A stretch of 8,203 bases of DNA from Campylobacterota bacterium (GCA_013153915.1 JAADDL010000119.1:1-8203), one strand, 5' to 3'. Shown: positions 1-7,926, numbered from the stretch's first letter. A program made the numbers and translations. The notes: generated by a model from the letters alone, not told the origin.

Positions 1-5
1 AAAAA

Positions 6-749
6 ATGGAAGATAAAAATATTATAGAGATAAAAAATCTAAACAAATGGTACGGCGATTTTCATGTTTTAAAAGATATAAATATGAATGTTAAAAAGGG
101 TGAAATCGTCGTTGTGTGCGGACCTTCGGGAAGCGGTAAGTCTACTCTTATTAGGTGTATAAATTATCTTGAACAGTTTCAAGAAGGAAGTATTACGGTT
201 GATGGGATAGAGGTTTGTGACGATATAAAAAAGATAAAAGCCATAAGAGAAGATGTGGCTATGGTTTTTCAACACTTCAACCTTTTTCCTCATTTGACGA
301 TACTTGATAACCTGACCTTAGCTCCGATATGGGTAAAAAAGATGCCAAAAAAAGAGGCTGTTGAGATAGCTATGAAGTATCTTGAGAGGGTAGGTATAGC
401 AGATCAAGCTAAAAAGTATCCAAATCAACTAAGTGGCGGTCAACAACAAAGGGTTGCGATAGCTAGGAGTCTTTGTAAAAATCCGACTATTATGCTTTTT
501 GATGAGCCGACAAGCGCACTTGATCCTGAGATGGTGGCGGAAGTTTTGGATGTTATGATAGAGCTTGCCGAAGAGGGCAGGACTATGATATGTGTTACTC
601 ACGAGATGGGTTTTGCCAAAAAAGTCGCCGATAGGGTTGTTTTTATGGAGTCGGGTCAAATCATAGAAGAAAATCCTCCTAAAGAGTTTTTTGAAAATCC
701 GGAGTCGGATAGGTTAAAACTATTTTTAAGCCAAATTCTTTCACATTGA
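6..749 (+). CDS. Polar amino acid ABC transporter ATP-binding protein (GlnQ-type)
   Basis: This is the cytoplasmic ATPase that powers a high-affinity polar amino acid importer, as in the GlnQ/HisP/ArtP family. At 247 residues it has the usual family length. All nucleotide-binding elements are present: Walker A GPSGSGKST at residues 39-47, Q-loop Gln89, signature LSGGQQQR at 142-149, Walker B ending in LFDE at 164-167, D-loop SALD at 170-173 and switch His199. The QHFNLFPH stretch around residues 89-96 is typical of the amino acid (PAAT) subfamily. The ATG lies five bases into the window, so its ribosome binding site is not visible. The permease and binding-protein genes are probably upstream, outside the window. 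A strong hairpin follows the stop codon, so this is likely the last gene of its operon. The substrate cannot be told from the ATPase. The free binding protein at 4612-5388 is on the other strand in another operon and should not be assumed to be its partner. Confidence 0.95.
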   Translation: MEDKNIIEIKNLNKWYGDFHVLKDINMNVKKGEIVVVCGPSGSGKSTLIRCINYLEQFQEGSITVDGIEVCDDIKKIKAIREDVAMVFQHFNLFPHLTILDNLTLAPIWVKKMPKKEAVEIAMKYLERVGIADQAKKYPNQLSGGQQQRVAIARSLCKNPTIMLFDEPTSALDPEMVAEVLDVMIELAEEGRTMICVTHEMGFAKKVADRVVFMESGQIIEENPPKEFFENPESDRLKLFLSQILSH

Positions 750-752
750 TAA

Positions 753-789
753 AAATTCGACCTCTTTAGATGCAAAAGAGGTCGAATTT
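753..789 (+). terminator. Perfect 15-bp hairpin, likely terminator of the ABC operon
   Basis: Bases 753-767 and 775-789 are exact reverse complements of 15 bp, around a 7-nt loop at 768-774. The hairpin begins 4 bases after the ABC ATPase stop codon. Each stem ends in AAATT/AATTT, so the 3' arm finishes in three Ts, but no long T-tract follows. It is most likely a rho-independent terminator of modest tail strength. It could also act as a 3' RNA-stabilising structure. Confidence 0.8.
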
Positions 790-814
790 GATACTACATA
801 AAGCAATTTTGAGA

Positions 815-820
815 TAAAAT
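815..820 (+). promoter_or_regulatory. Possible -10 box for azlCD
   Basis: TAAAAT within GATAAAAT lies 32 bases before the azlC GTG and downstream of the hairpin that separates azlC from the ABC gene. Extra T-rich sequence surrounds it and no -35 hexamer is recognisable, as is common in Campylobacterota. A separate promoter is expected because of the upstream terminator, but this exact assignment is tentative. Confidence 0.4.
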
Positions 821-852
821 TTTTTCAACATTTTTATCTAAAGGTTTATAGC

Positions 853-1542
853 GTGGATTTGCATGGCAGAGAGTTTAAGATAGCATTTAAGACTTCTATA
901 CCTGTTATGATGGGATATAGTGTTTTGGGTTTTGCTTTTGGATTACTTTTGGTTTCCAGCGGACAGCCATGGCATATTGCGGTTTTGATGTCATTAGTTA
1001 TCTATGCGGGAGCTTTGCAATTTTTGGCGGTAGGTTTTTTTAGTTCTAAGCTTGGAATGCTAGATATCTTCATAGCGTCGGTTATGGTGAATATTAGGCA
1101 ATCTTTCTACGGTCTTTCGCTTTTGAAAAAGTTTAAAAAGACAAAGTTTAAACCATACTTGATATTCGCATTGACAGATGAGACTTATGCGCTTTTGACG
1201 ACTATAAAAGAGAGTGATAATATCAAAAAAAAGTGGTACTACTTTTATCTATCGCTTCTAAATCAGTCATATTGGGTAAGCGGTACTCTTTTGGGTGCTT
1301 TGTTTGGCAATAGTGTAAAGTTCAATACCAAAGGTTTGGATTTTTCATTGACGGCGCTTTTTGTAGTTTTGGCGATAGAGCAGTATAAAAAAGAGAGAAA
1401 TTTTACCCCTTTTATCATAGGAGCACTTGCTAGTCTTGCCGGTTTTTTACTGGTATCCAAAGATAATATGCTTGTAACTTCGATAGCTTTATCTTTGGTA
1501 TTGATGTTTCTTTTTAGAAAAAGGCTGGAAAATGCAAGATAG
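853..1542 (+). CDS. azlC: AzlC family branched-chain amino acid permease (large subunit)
   Basis: This is the large subunit of the two-part AzlCD (LIV-E) exporter in the inner membrane, known in other bacteria to export branched-chain amino acids or analogues. At 229 residues it has normal family length. Family-typical stretches are YAGALQF at residues 51-57, NIRQSFYGLSL at 80-90, LTDETYAL at 107-114 and YWVSGTLLGALFG at 140-152. Hydrophobic segments lie at about 15-35, 41-64, 68-79, 132-152, 164-176, 186-201 and 207-221. The start is GTG, with AAAGG about 8 bases upstream at 840-844; the first in-frame ATG (Met19) would cut into the first membrane segment. The last 11 bases overlap azlD, so the two are co-translated. 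Substrate specificity is inferred from the family only. Confidence 0.92.
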   Translation: MDLHGREFKIAFKTSIPVMMGYSVLGFAFGLLLVSSGQPWHIAVLMSLVIYAGALQFLAVGFFSSKLGMLDIFIASVMVNIRQSFYGLSLLKKFKKTKFKPYLIFALTDETYALLTTIKESDNIKKKWYYFYLSLLNQSYWVSGTLLGALFGNSVKFNTKGLDFSLTALFVVLAIEQYKKERNFTPFIIGALASLAGFLLVSKDNMLVTSIALSLVLMFLFRKRLENAR

Positions 1543-1855
1543 TGTATATATTTATGAAGCTATTGCCGTGATGGCGGTTGCAAATTTTTTAACAAGAGTT
1601 TTCCCCTTTATCTTTTTTATAAAGCATGAACCCCCGAAATTTGTTATATTTGTTGAAAAAAGTTTCCCCCCTATTATTATGACTATTTTGATATTTTATA
1701 CATTAAGCGGCATAGATTTTACGAATGCTCCTTATGGACTTCGTGAGATAATAGCTATAGTTTTTACCGCTTTGTTGCACTTGAAATTCGACAATTATTT
1801 GGTATCTATATTTAGCGGTACGATTTTTTATATGGCTCTTGTGCAATATTTTTAA
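1532..1855 (+). CDS. azlD: AzlD family branched-chain amino acid transport protein (small subunit)
   Basis: This is the small membrane partner of AzlC; the two families almost always occur as adjacent genes and act together as an exporter. The 107-residue protein has family length and the characteristic N-terminal NFLTRVFPF at residues 18-26, the FPP at 45-47 and the C-terminal SGTIFYM region at 95-101. Hydrophobic segments lie at about 7-30, 47-59, 72-83 and 89-105. The ATG lies inside the end of azlC, overlapping by 11 bp, with AAGG at 1521-1524 as ribosome binding site. The TAA stop overlaps the last codon of the convergent kinase gene, leaving no room for a terminator between them. Confidence 0.92.
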   Translation: MQDSVYIYEAIAVMAVANFLTRVFPFIFFIKHEPPKFVIFVEKSFPPIIMTILIFYTLSGIDFTNAPYGLREIIAIVFTALLHLKFDNYLVSIFSGTIFYMALVQYF

Positions 1856-4596
1856 GAAGTTTTTATCTTGTCGATTATGTCGTCAAATCTTATCAACAAC
1901 TCTTTTATTGTAGCTATATCAAAACTATCGATAGCTTCAAAAAATTTATTTGAAAAGAGTTGCAATGAGTGAATGTCGTGTTGGTCGGCAAACCCTTTTA
2001 AGGAGTTGATAAAATTTTTGATATCTTTTATGCTATTTGTTTTTTGAGCACCATTTTTAAGCGGTATTATTTGTTCTAAAAACTCTTTTTTATATTTGAG
2101 TATCTTTTGAAGTTCGTCTTGTGTTAGTTTTATTTTACATTCATCTTCTTGGTTAGCCTGTTTTTTAACTATTTTATGCGGTAAAAATCTTTTTAGTTCC
2201 ATGTAGAGGTCTTTTTTAAAAACCGGTTTATGTAAAAATCCGTCAAAGTTCTCTTTTTTCTTCTGCTTATAATCTTCAAGCATTACAGATGCCGTAAGGG
2301 CTATTATTGGAACAGTAGATTTTTGCTTGATGATTTCGGCGGCTTCATAGCCATCCATAATAGGCATCCTTATATCCATCAGTATAAGGTCGGGTTGTTC
2401 TTTTTCAAAAACCTCTATTGCTTGTTTTCCGTTTGTGGCGGTAAAGACTTTTATATCGGTATCTTCAAAATTATTTACTATGAGGTCTAAATTGTTTTTT
2501 ATATCGTCTACCACAAGTACTTTTGCCGGTTCAAAGATGATAGTATCATCATTTTTATTTTGTTCTATTTTTACATCTTCCGTACTCTTTTCTTCTGCGG
2601 TCGATGAGATTTTGACATCTTTTAAATCGATACTAAATGTAGTTCCTTTGCCGACTTCGCTTTCAACGCTCAATGTGCCTCCCATCAATTTTGTTAGTTT
2701 GATAGATATGGCAAGACCGAGTCCGGTTCCGCCGTATTTTTTATTGTCCTGTCCATCTACTTGTTCAAATTGTCCAAAGATTTTATTGATTTGATCTTTT
2801 GGGATACCGATACCGGTGTCTATAACATCTATGATAAGATCTAGCTTTGAAGTGTGTTCGTCAACATTCTTGGCTTTAAATCTAAGCTTTATATATCCCC
2901 TCTCGGTAAATTTTAACGCATTTCCTATCAAATTAAAAAGGACTTGTCTTAGTCTAACTTCATCAAGCAGTAAAGAGTGTGGGATGGAGGGATCCACCTC
3001 TATGATGAGCTTTAAGCCTTTCTTTTTGACATTTATCATAAAGATTGAGCCAAGCTCCTCGGCTAGTCTATGTATATTTGTGGGTTTTTTTACTATGTTT
3101 AGCTTGCCGGCTTCAATCTTGGAGAGATCGAGTATATCGTTTATGAGGATCAAGAGGGTGTTGCCTGCATTTTTGATAGTTTTTACATACGATTTGAGTC
3201 TGGGTTCTTTTATCTGATCGTCGAGAAGTTCGGTAAATCCGATGATAGCATTCATAGGTGTTCGTATCTCATGAGACATGTTGGAGAGAAATTCCGACTT
3301 TGCTTTGTTGGCGCTTTCGGCTTTTTTCATAGCTTTTTCTAGCTCAATACCTTGAAGCATCAGATCATGCTCTACCTTTTTTCTCTCATTTATCTCCAGT
3401 TTTAACTTTCTAATCCAATAAAGTGTAACCACAAAGAGTACAAAGACACCAAAAAGTATCTGCCAAATTATCTTATAATTTATCTTTTTGTTGAAAGTTA
3501 TACCTACCCATTTGTTGTAGATCTTATTTTTTTCCTGTTTGCTTATGGAGTCTAGTGCTTTATCGAGTATATCGATACCCGTCATACCCAACTCTTTTCT
3601 AAGAGCCATCCTAAGGGGAAATCTATCTGCTATCTTTCCCGCTATTTTTAGGTTGGAGTAGCCGTATTTGTTTATATTGTAGCTGACTATCGGAAGTATA
3701 GATATGAAAGCGTAAGCTTTTCCGGATGATACCGCCTCCAAAGCTTGTTTTATATTATCAACATATATCAGATGAACTTTAGGATATTTTTTCTCAAGCA
3801 TTTCTGTAGTCGCATAACCTCTTATGGCTACTACCGTTTTGCCGTATAAATCTTTGATAGTATCTAAAAAGGGTTTATCCAGTGTTGTTGTCATGACGAT
3901 AGAGTAGGTTAGATACGGCTTTGTAAAGTTTAGTATCTTTTCTCTTTTTGGTGTCTTTTTGACGCAGGTAAACATATCGGATTGTTTCTCTTCTATCTTT
4001 TTAACGCCGTCGAGCCAATTTTTTATCTTTGTTCTTTCAAATTTTAAACCCGTTCTTTTTGATATGATTTTAAGATAGTCGCTAACTATACCGCTTAGTT
4101 TGCCGTTTTTATCCACAAATTCGAAAGGCTCCCACATAGGGTCGGAAACAAATCTGATAACAGGGTGTTTTTTTATCCACTCTTTCTCTTTTAGGGTCAA
4201 AAAAAGTTTTTGATTTGTACTAAAGTCGGCTTGTTTGATGTAGGCTACTATCTCGCCTATCTTTTGAGAGTTGTATCTTATATCGCTTTTGATAGTAGGC
4301 AACTCTTTATACTTTTTTGGCAAAGGTTTGTTGCTAACAAGCTTATCTTTATCTTTATAGACGCTATAAAAAACGGCACTGTTTGTAGTGTCAATCACCT
4401 CTATCGCTTTTATCGAATTTTTTTGAGAGATATATCTATCTATCAGTTTTTTTATGGAGAGATCATCATAGGTATAAAGACTTACGGAGCATAGATTGGC
4501 TATATCTTTTACGGATTCTCGCAAACTTTTAGCTTGTGCGAAAGTAAAACTATTTAAAAGTAAAAAAATCAAAAAAAGAGTTTTTAAAAAGTTCAA
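1852..4596 (-). CDS. BvgS/EvgS-like hybrid sensor histidine kinase with periplasmic SBP domain
   Basis: This inner-membrane hybrid kinase has 914 residues. In order, they form: a signal sequence at 1-22; a short periplasmic alpha/beta module of uncertain family at about 23-127; an SBP_bac_3 domain at about 134-368, opening with the EvgS/BvgS-like LKEKEWIKKHPVIRF; a membrane helix at about 375-395; a short coiled linker; HisKA with phospho-accepting His442 in SHEIRTP; and HATPase_c with N-box Asn559, G1 DTGIGIP at 593-599 and G2 GGTGLGL at 622-628. A receiver domain at about 691-805 has acidic Asp697/Asp698, phospho-acceptor Asp741, Thr768 and Lys790. The tail at about 820-914 is helical and HPt-like, but Asn864 stands where the HPt histidine would be. 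BvgS has two binding domains; this protein has one. The start is TTG, chosen because GGAG lies 5 bases upstream and the signal peptide follows at once. It is the last gene of a three-gene operon, 15 bases after the binding-protein stop codon. The ligand is unknown. Confidence 0.95.
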   Translation of the reverse strand: MNFLKTLFLIFLLLNSFTFAQAKSLRESVKDIANLCSVSLYTYDDLSIKKLIDRYISQKNSIKAIEVIDTTNSAVFYSVYKDKDKLVSNKPLPKKYKELPTIKSDIRYNSQKIGEIVAYIKQADFSTNQKLFLTLKEKEWIKKHPVIRFVSDPMWEPFEFVDKNGKLSGIVSDYLKIISKRTGLKFERTKIKNWLDGVKKIEEKQSDMFTCVKKTPKREKILNFTKPYLTYSIVMTTTLDKPFLDTIKDLYGKTVVAIRGYATTEMLEKKYPKVHLIYVDNIKQALEAVSSGKAYAFISILPIVSYNINKYGYSNLKIAGKIADRFPLRMALRKELGMTGIDILDKALDSISKQEKNKIYNKWVGITFNKKINYKIIWQILFGVFVLFVVTLYWIRKLKLEINERKKVEHDLMLQGIELEKAMKKAESANKAKSEFLSNMSHEIRTPMNAIIGFTELLDDQIKEPRLKSYVKTIKNAGNTLLILINDILDLSKIEAGKLNIVKKPTNIHRLAEELGSIFMINVKKKGLKLIIEVDPSIPHSLLLDEVRLRQVLFNLIGNALKFTERGYIKLRFKAKNVDEHTSKLDLIIDVIDTGIGIPKDQINKIFGQFEQVDGQDNKKYGGTGLGLAISIKLTKLMGGTLSVESEVGKGTTFSIDLKDVKISSTAEEKSTEDVKIEQNKNDDTIIFEPAKVLVVDDIKNNLDLIVNNFEDTDIKVFTATNGKQAIEVFEKEQPDLILMDIRMPIMDGYEAAEIIKQKSTVPIIALTASVMLEDYKQKKKENFDGFLHKPVFKKDLYMELKRFLPHKIVKKQANQEDECKIKLTQDELQKILKYKKEFLEQIIPLKNGAQKTNSIKDIKNFINSLKGFADQHDIHSLQLFSNKFFEAIDSFDIATIKELLIRFDDIIDKIKTS

Positions 4597-4601
4597 GCCG
4601 A

Positions 4602-4605
4602 CTCC
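4602..4605 (-). promoter_or_regulatory. Ribosome binding site that supports the TTG start of the kinase gene
   Basis: On the minus strand GGAG is followed by five bases and then TTG. The site sits in the 15-base gap after the upstream TGA stop codon. It is the reason to accept the rare TTG start, which keeps the whole signal peptide. Confidence 0.75.
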
Positions 4606-4611
4606 AATATA

Positions 4612-5388
4612 TCAATCTTTCGGTATCGTAAGATACTTTTTCAGTATCTTATCATATGTGCCGTCTTTTTTCATACCTTTTAATGTTTTGTTAAAAAGAG
4701 GTATGATGTCGGCATAGTGAGAATTTTTCCTTATCAGTAAACAAAATTTCATATCTGTTATGGGTTGCGGCAATACTACAATCTTTTCTAAATTTTTAGC
4801 GTACTGAGGCTTCTCTTTTATCAACTGTTGTATATTACTGATACCTACAAACTCATTTGCCAAGTATATATCGGCTCTTTTGTTTGCAAGCATGAGAAAG
4901 ACATTTTTTTGGCTTGGAGCCCACACCACATCAAATCCTTTATAGTGCTCTTTTGCCCACCCCGCACCTATATAGTCTATCACTTTAAAGTTTTTAAAAT
5001 CTTTTATACCGGTTATCTTTTTGATTTGTTCGATTTTCGGGTTATCTTTTCTAACAAAGATTTTATCGTGAGCGATGATGATGGGGTCGGTTGCGTAAAA
5101 TATCTTTCGCCTCTCTTTTGTAGGCACCGTCACCATACCGTCGGCTTTTCCCTCTTTGACATACTGCTGGGTTCTTTTCCAAGGAAAAAGCCTATTTTCC
5201 AAAGGTATATCCATCCTCTTGAAGGCTTCGGTCATTATATCCTTGAAAAGTCCCTTTGAACTGCCGTCTTTATCTTTATATATAAAAGGTTTATAGTCTT
5301 CATCGTCATACCACTTAAAAGGCTCTTTTGCATTTACTTGTGTAAAAAGTAGCAGACTTATCGTCAAAAAAGAGATAAGTTTTATCAT
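4612..5388 (-). CDS. Periplasmic solute-binding protein, SBP_bac_3 family
   Basis: This is a secreted 258-residue protein of the amino-acid-type solute-binding fold (HisJ/GlnH superfamily). A signal peptide at residues 1-20 ends in VNA before KEP. There is no lipobox cysteine, so it should be soluble in the periplasm. The mature protein has normal family length. ERRKIFYATDP around residues 92-102 corresponds to the family motif whose arginine binds a ligand carboxylate, here probably Arg93. The later acidic position that usually binds the alpha-amino group appears to be Asn178 within ADIYLANEF, so the ligand may not be a standard amino acid; this is an alignment by eye. AGGAG lies 6 bases before the ATG. 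The gene lies 31 bases after the HD-GYP gene and 15 before the kinase gene, with no permease or ATPase. A role as a ligand-presenting partner of the kinase is plausible but inferred; it could also serve a transporter encoded elsewhere. Confidence 0.9.
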   Translation of the reverse strand: MIKLISFLTISLLLFTQVNAKEPFKWYDDEDYKPFIYKDKDGSSKGLFKDIMTEAFKRMDIPLENRLFPWKRTQQYVKEGKADGMVTVPTKERRKIFYATDPIIIAHDKIFVRKDNPKIEQIKKITGIKDFKNFKVIDYIGAGWAKEHYKGFDVVWAPSQKNVFLMLANKRADIYLANEFVGISNIQQLIKEKPQYAKNLEKIVVLPQPITDMKFCLLIRKNSHYADIIPLFNKTLKGMKKDGTYDKILKKYLTIPKD

Positions 5389-5419
5389 ATAACTCTCCTG
5401 TTTTGTGTGCTATAAAGCT

Positions 5420-6466
<1,047 letters not shown>

Positions 6467-6471
6467 TTTGG

Positions 6472-6479
6472 TCCCCTTT
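6472..6479 (-). promoter_or_regulatory. Ribosome binding site that fixes the HD-GYP start
   Basis: On the minus strand AAAGGGGA sits five bases before the ATG at 6466. Nothing comparable precedes the upstream in-frame ATG at 6508, so translation most likely begins at 6466. Confidence 0.8.
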
Positions 6480-6493
6480 GTGTACTCAAATAA

Positions 6494-6499
6494 ATTATA
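6494..6499 (-). promoter_or_regulatory. -10 box of the HD-GYP / binding protein / kinase operon
   Basis: A perfect TATAAT on the minus strand lies about 28 bases before the chosen start codon, giving a leader of roughly 20 bases. No -35 hexamer is visible; the sequence upstream is almost entirely A/T. This matches the sigma-70 promoter style of Campylobacterota. The same region carries an inverted repeat at 6509-6533. Confidence 0.65.
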
Positions 6500-6508
6500 A
6501 TCAAACAT

Positions 6509-6533
6509 TAATGAAATTTTTATTAATTCATTA
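6509..6533. repeat. Inverted repeat TAATGAA-N11-TTCATTA upstream of the signalling operon
   Basis: The 7-bp arms at 6509-6515 and 6527-6533 are exact reverse complements, about 18 bp centre to centre. The repeat lies just upstream of the minus-strand -10 box, where the -35 region would be. It could be an operator, but chance is a real possibility in such AT-rich DNA. Confidence 0.4.
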
Positions 6534-6569
6534 TTTTTTTAAAATGGCTAATCCATATAGAAGTTTTGA

Positions 6570-6575
6570 TATAAT
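6570..6575 (+). promoter_or_regulatory. Extended -10 box of the NfeD-SPFH operon
   Basis: TATAAT is preceded by TG plus one base (6567-6569), forming an exact TGnTATAAT extended -10. A run of seven Ts at 6534-6540 lies upstream in place of a -35 box. The predicted transcript would begin near 6582, about 20 bases before the GTG of the NfeD gene. Confidence 0.7.
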
Positions 6576-6601
6576 ATAGTAAGTAAAACAAAGGAAAAAT
6601 T

Positions 6602-7057
6602 GTGGAATTTTTAAATAGTTTTATTCTTTGGTGGCACTGGATAGTGTTGGCTTTGGTGTTGTTGATATTTGAGTTGCTAAGCGGAACGTTTTTTGTTTTG
6701 GTATTTTCCTTAGCGTCGCTTGTTGTAGGCGTCTTGGCTTTTTTAGTCGTACTCACTTTTAATACTCAGTTGATAATTTGGATTGTAGTATCTCTTTTTG
6801 GGGTCGGTATTTGGTATAATTGGTTTAAAAATAAAACCGTCTCAAAGATAGGGCAATCCGACTATAAACTGGATACTAAGGGCGTAGTTATAGAAAAAAT
6901 AGAACCGAATCTAAGAGGAAAGGTTAGATTTGACGAACCCGTTTTGGGCAATAGTGTATGGCCCGTTACAAGTGAAGAAGAGATAGATATCGGCGAAAAA
7001 GTCGGCATAGAAAAGATAAGCGGACAACTTATAAAGGTTAAAAGGATAGAGAAATGA
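6602..7057 (+). CDS. Short NfeD-like membrane protein
   Basis: This 151-residue inner-membrane protein belongs to the short NfeD class (compare E. coli YbbJ), whose members pair with SPFH proteins such as stomatin homologues or QmcA. Three hydrophobic segments at about 12-28, 29-52 and 57-73 are followed by a soluble beta-rich OB-fold domain at about 92-150, including GVVIEKIEPNLRGKVRF and the GEKVGIEKISGQLIKVK end. The protease domain of long NfeD proteins is absent, as expected for this class. The start is GTG at 6602, with AAGGA six bases upstream. The stop overlaps the start of the next gene in ATGA, so the pair is translationally coupled. The family is linked to membrane microdomain organisation and envelope quality control, but the exact role here is not known. 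Confidence 0.88.
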   Translation: MEFLNSFILWWHWIVLALVLLIFELLSGTFFVLVFSLASLVVGVLAFLVVLTFNTQLIIWIVVSLFGVGIWYNWFKNKTVSKIGQSDYKLDTKGVVIEKIEPNLRGKVRFDEPVLGNSVWPVTSEEEIDIGEKVGIEKISGQLIKVKRIEK

Positions 7058-7911
7058 TACAGATGTTAAATGTACTTGTCGTGTTGGTTATATTGGTTAT
7101 CATAACTATATACAAAGGTGTCAAGATAGTGCCTCAGGGTGAAGAGTGGCTTGTGGAAAAACTCGGTAAATTTAGTAAAGTTTTACATCCCGGTCTTAAT
7201 GTAATCATACCTTATATAGAGTCTGTTAGAGCAAAGGTAAGTACCAGGGATATTATACTGGATGTGCCTCAGCAAGAGGTTATCACAAAAGATAATGCCG
7301 TTATCCTAACAAACGCTATAGCGTTTATCAAGGTTACAAATCCCGTCGATGCGATATACGGTGTGGAAAATTTCAAATTGGCTATAGTAAATCTTATAAT
7401 GACGACCCTTAGGTCTATCATAGGAGAGATGAAGCTTGATGAGGCGCTTTCAAGTAGAGACCATATAAAGTCAAAGTTAAAAGAGCAAATCATTGATGAT
7501 GTATCGGATTGGGGAGTGACTGTTAAGTCGGTAGAGATACAAGATATAAGTCCGAGCAAATCCATGCAAGAGTCCATGGAGAGACAAGCGGCGGCGGAAA
7601 GGGAGAGAAGAGCCATAGAGACTACCGCGGAGGGTAATAAAAACGCTACTATATTGGAAGCCGAAGGCAAACTCCAAGCGGCAAAAAAGGAGGCTCAAGC
7701 CCAAATAGCTCTTGCCGACGCGTCTTCAAAAGCGATAGAGATGATAAGTCAAAAGATAGGGGACAAAGAGTTGCCTGCTATGTTTTTACTTGGGGATAGA
7801 TATATAAATACTTTAGACAAAATGACTCAAAGTCAAAATTCAAAATTTATAGTATACCCCGCCGATTTACAGACTGCTATAAAAGGTTTGATGGGTGGAT
7901 TGAAAAAGTGA
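7054..7911 (+). CDS. qmcA: SPFH domain / band 7 family protein (stomatin-like, QmcA-like)
   Basis: This 285-residue membrane-anchored scaffold protein belongs to the SPFH family that includes E. coli QmcA and stomatin. One N-terminal membrane segment lies at about residues 4-20. The band 7 domain at about 22-185 begins with KIVPQGEEWLVEKLGKF and contains the family-typical VSTRDIILDVP and LRSIIGEMKLDE stretches. An Ala/Glu-rich coiled coil at about 172-235 probably drives oligomerisation, followed by a C-terminal tail with FIVYPADLQ. Such proteins form large rings in the membrane and in some cases act with FtsH protease. AAAGGA lies seven bases before the ATG, and the start overlaps the NfeD stop by 4 bp. 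The next gene is convergent, with a hairpin terminator between. The family assignment is firm; the symbol rests on similarity by eye. Confidence 0.93.
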   Translation: MIQMLNVLVVLVILVIITIYKGVKIVPQGEEWLVEKLGKFSKVLHPGLNVIIPYIESVRAKVSTRDIILDVPQQEVITKDNAVILTNAIAFIKVTNPVDAIYGVENFKLAIVNLIMTTLRSIIGEMKLDEALSSRDHIKSKLKEQIIDDVSDWGVTVKSVEIQDISPSKSMQESMERQAAAERERRAIETTAEGNKNATILEAEGKLQAAKKEAQAQIALADASSKAIEMISQKIGDKELPAMFLLGDRYINTLDKMTQSQNSKFIVYPADLQTAIKGLMGGLKK

Positions 7912-7926
7912 TGTAAAATTAAGTAG

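Noticed and set aside
2435..3217. Plus-strand open frames of 119 and 133 codons
   Set aside because: They lie wholly antisense to the kinase and receiver domains of the hybrid kinase, are rich in Ser/Phe/Ile as expected for a complement frame, and show no domain or ribosome binding site.
4828..5259. Plus-strand open frame of 143 codons
   Set aside because: It is antisense to the binding-protein gene, has no recognisable protein features, and the binding protein on the other strand has clear family motifs.
6..5388. Idea that the ABC ATPase and the free binding protein form one transporter
   Set aside because: They are on opposite strands in separate operons with a terminator and azlCD between them, and no permease is present; the binding protein fits the signalling operon better.
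6467..6508. Upstream in-frame ATG that would add 14 residues to the HD-GYP protein
   Set aside because: The extra residues precede the conserved receiver start, the better ribosome binding site serves the ATG at 6466, and the likely -10 box lies downstream of the ATG at 6508.
6523..6756. Minus-strand open frame of 77 codons covering the divergent promoter region and the start of the NfeD gene
   Set aside because: It is Lys/Thr/Asn-rich, antisense to membrane segments of the NfeD-like protein, and lacks a ribosome binding site.
7269..7704. Minus-strand open frames opposite the SPFH gene
   Set aside because: They are complement shadows of a well-supported band 7 protein, with low-complexity composition and no start signals.
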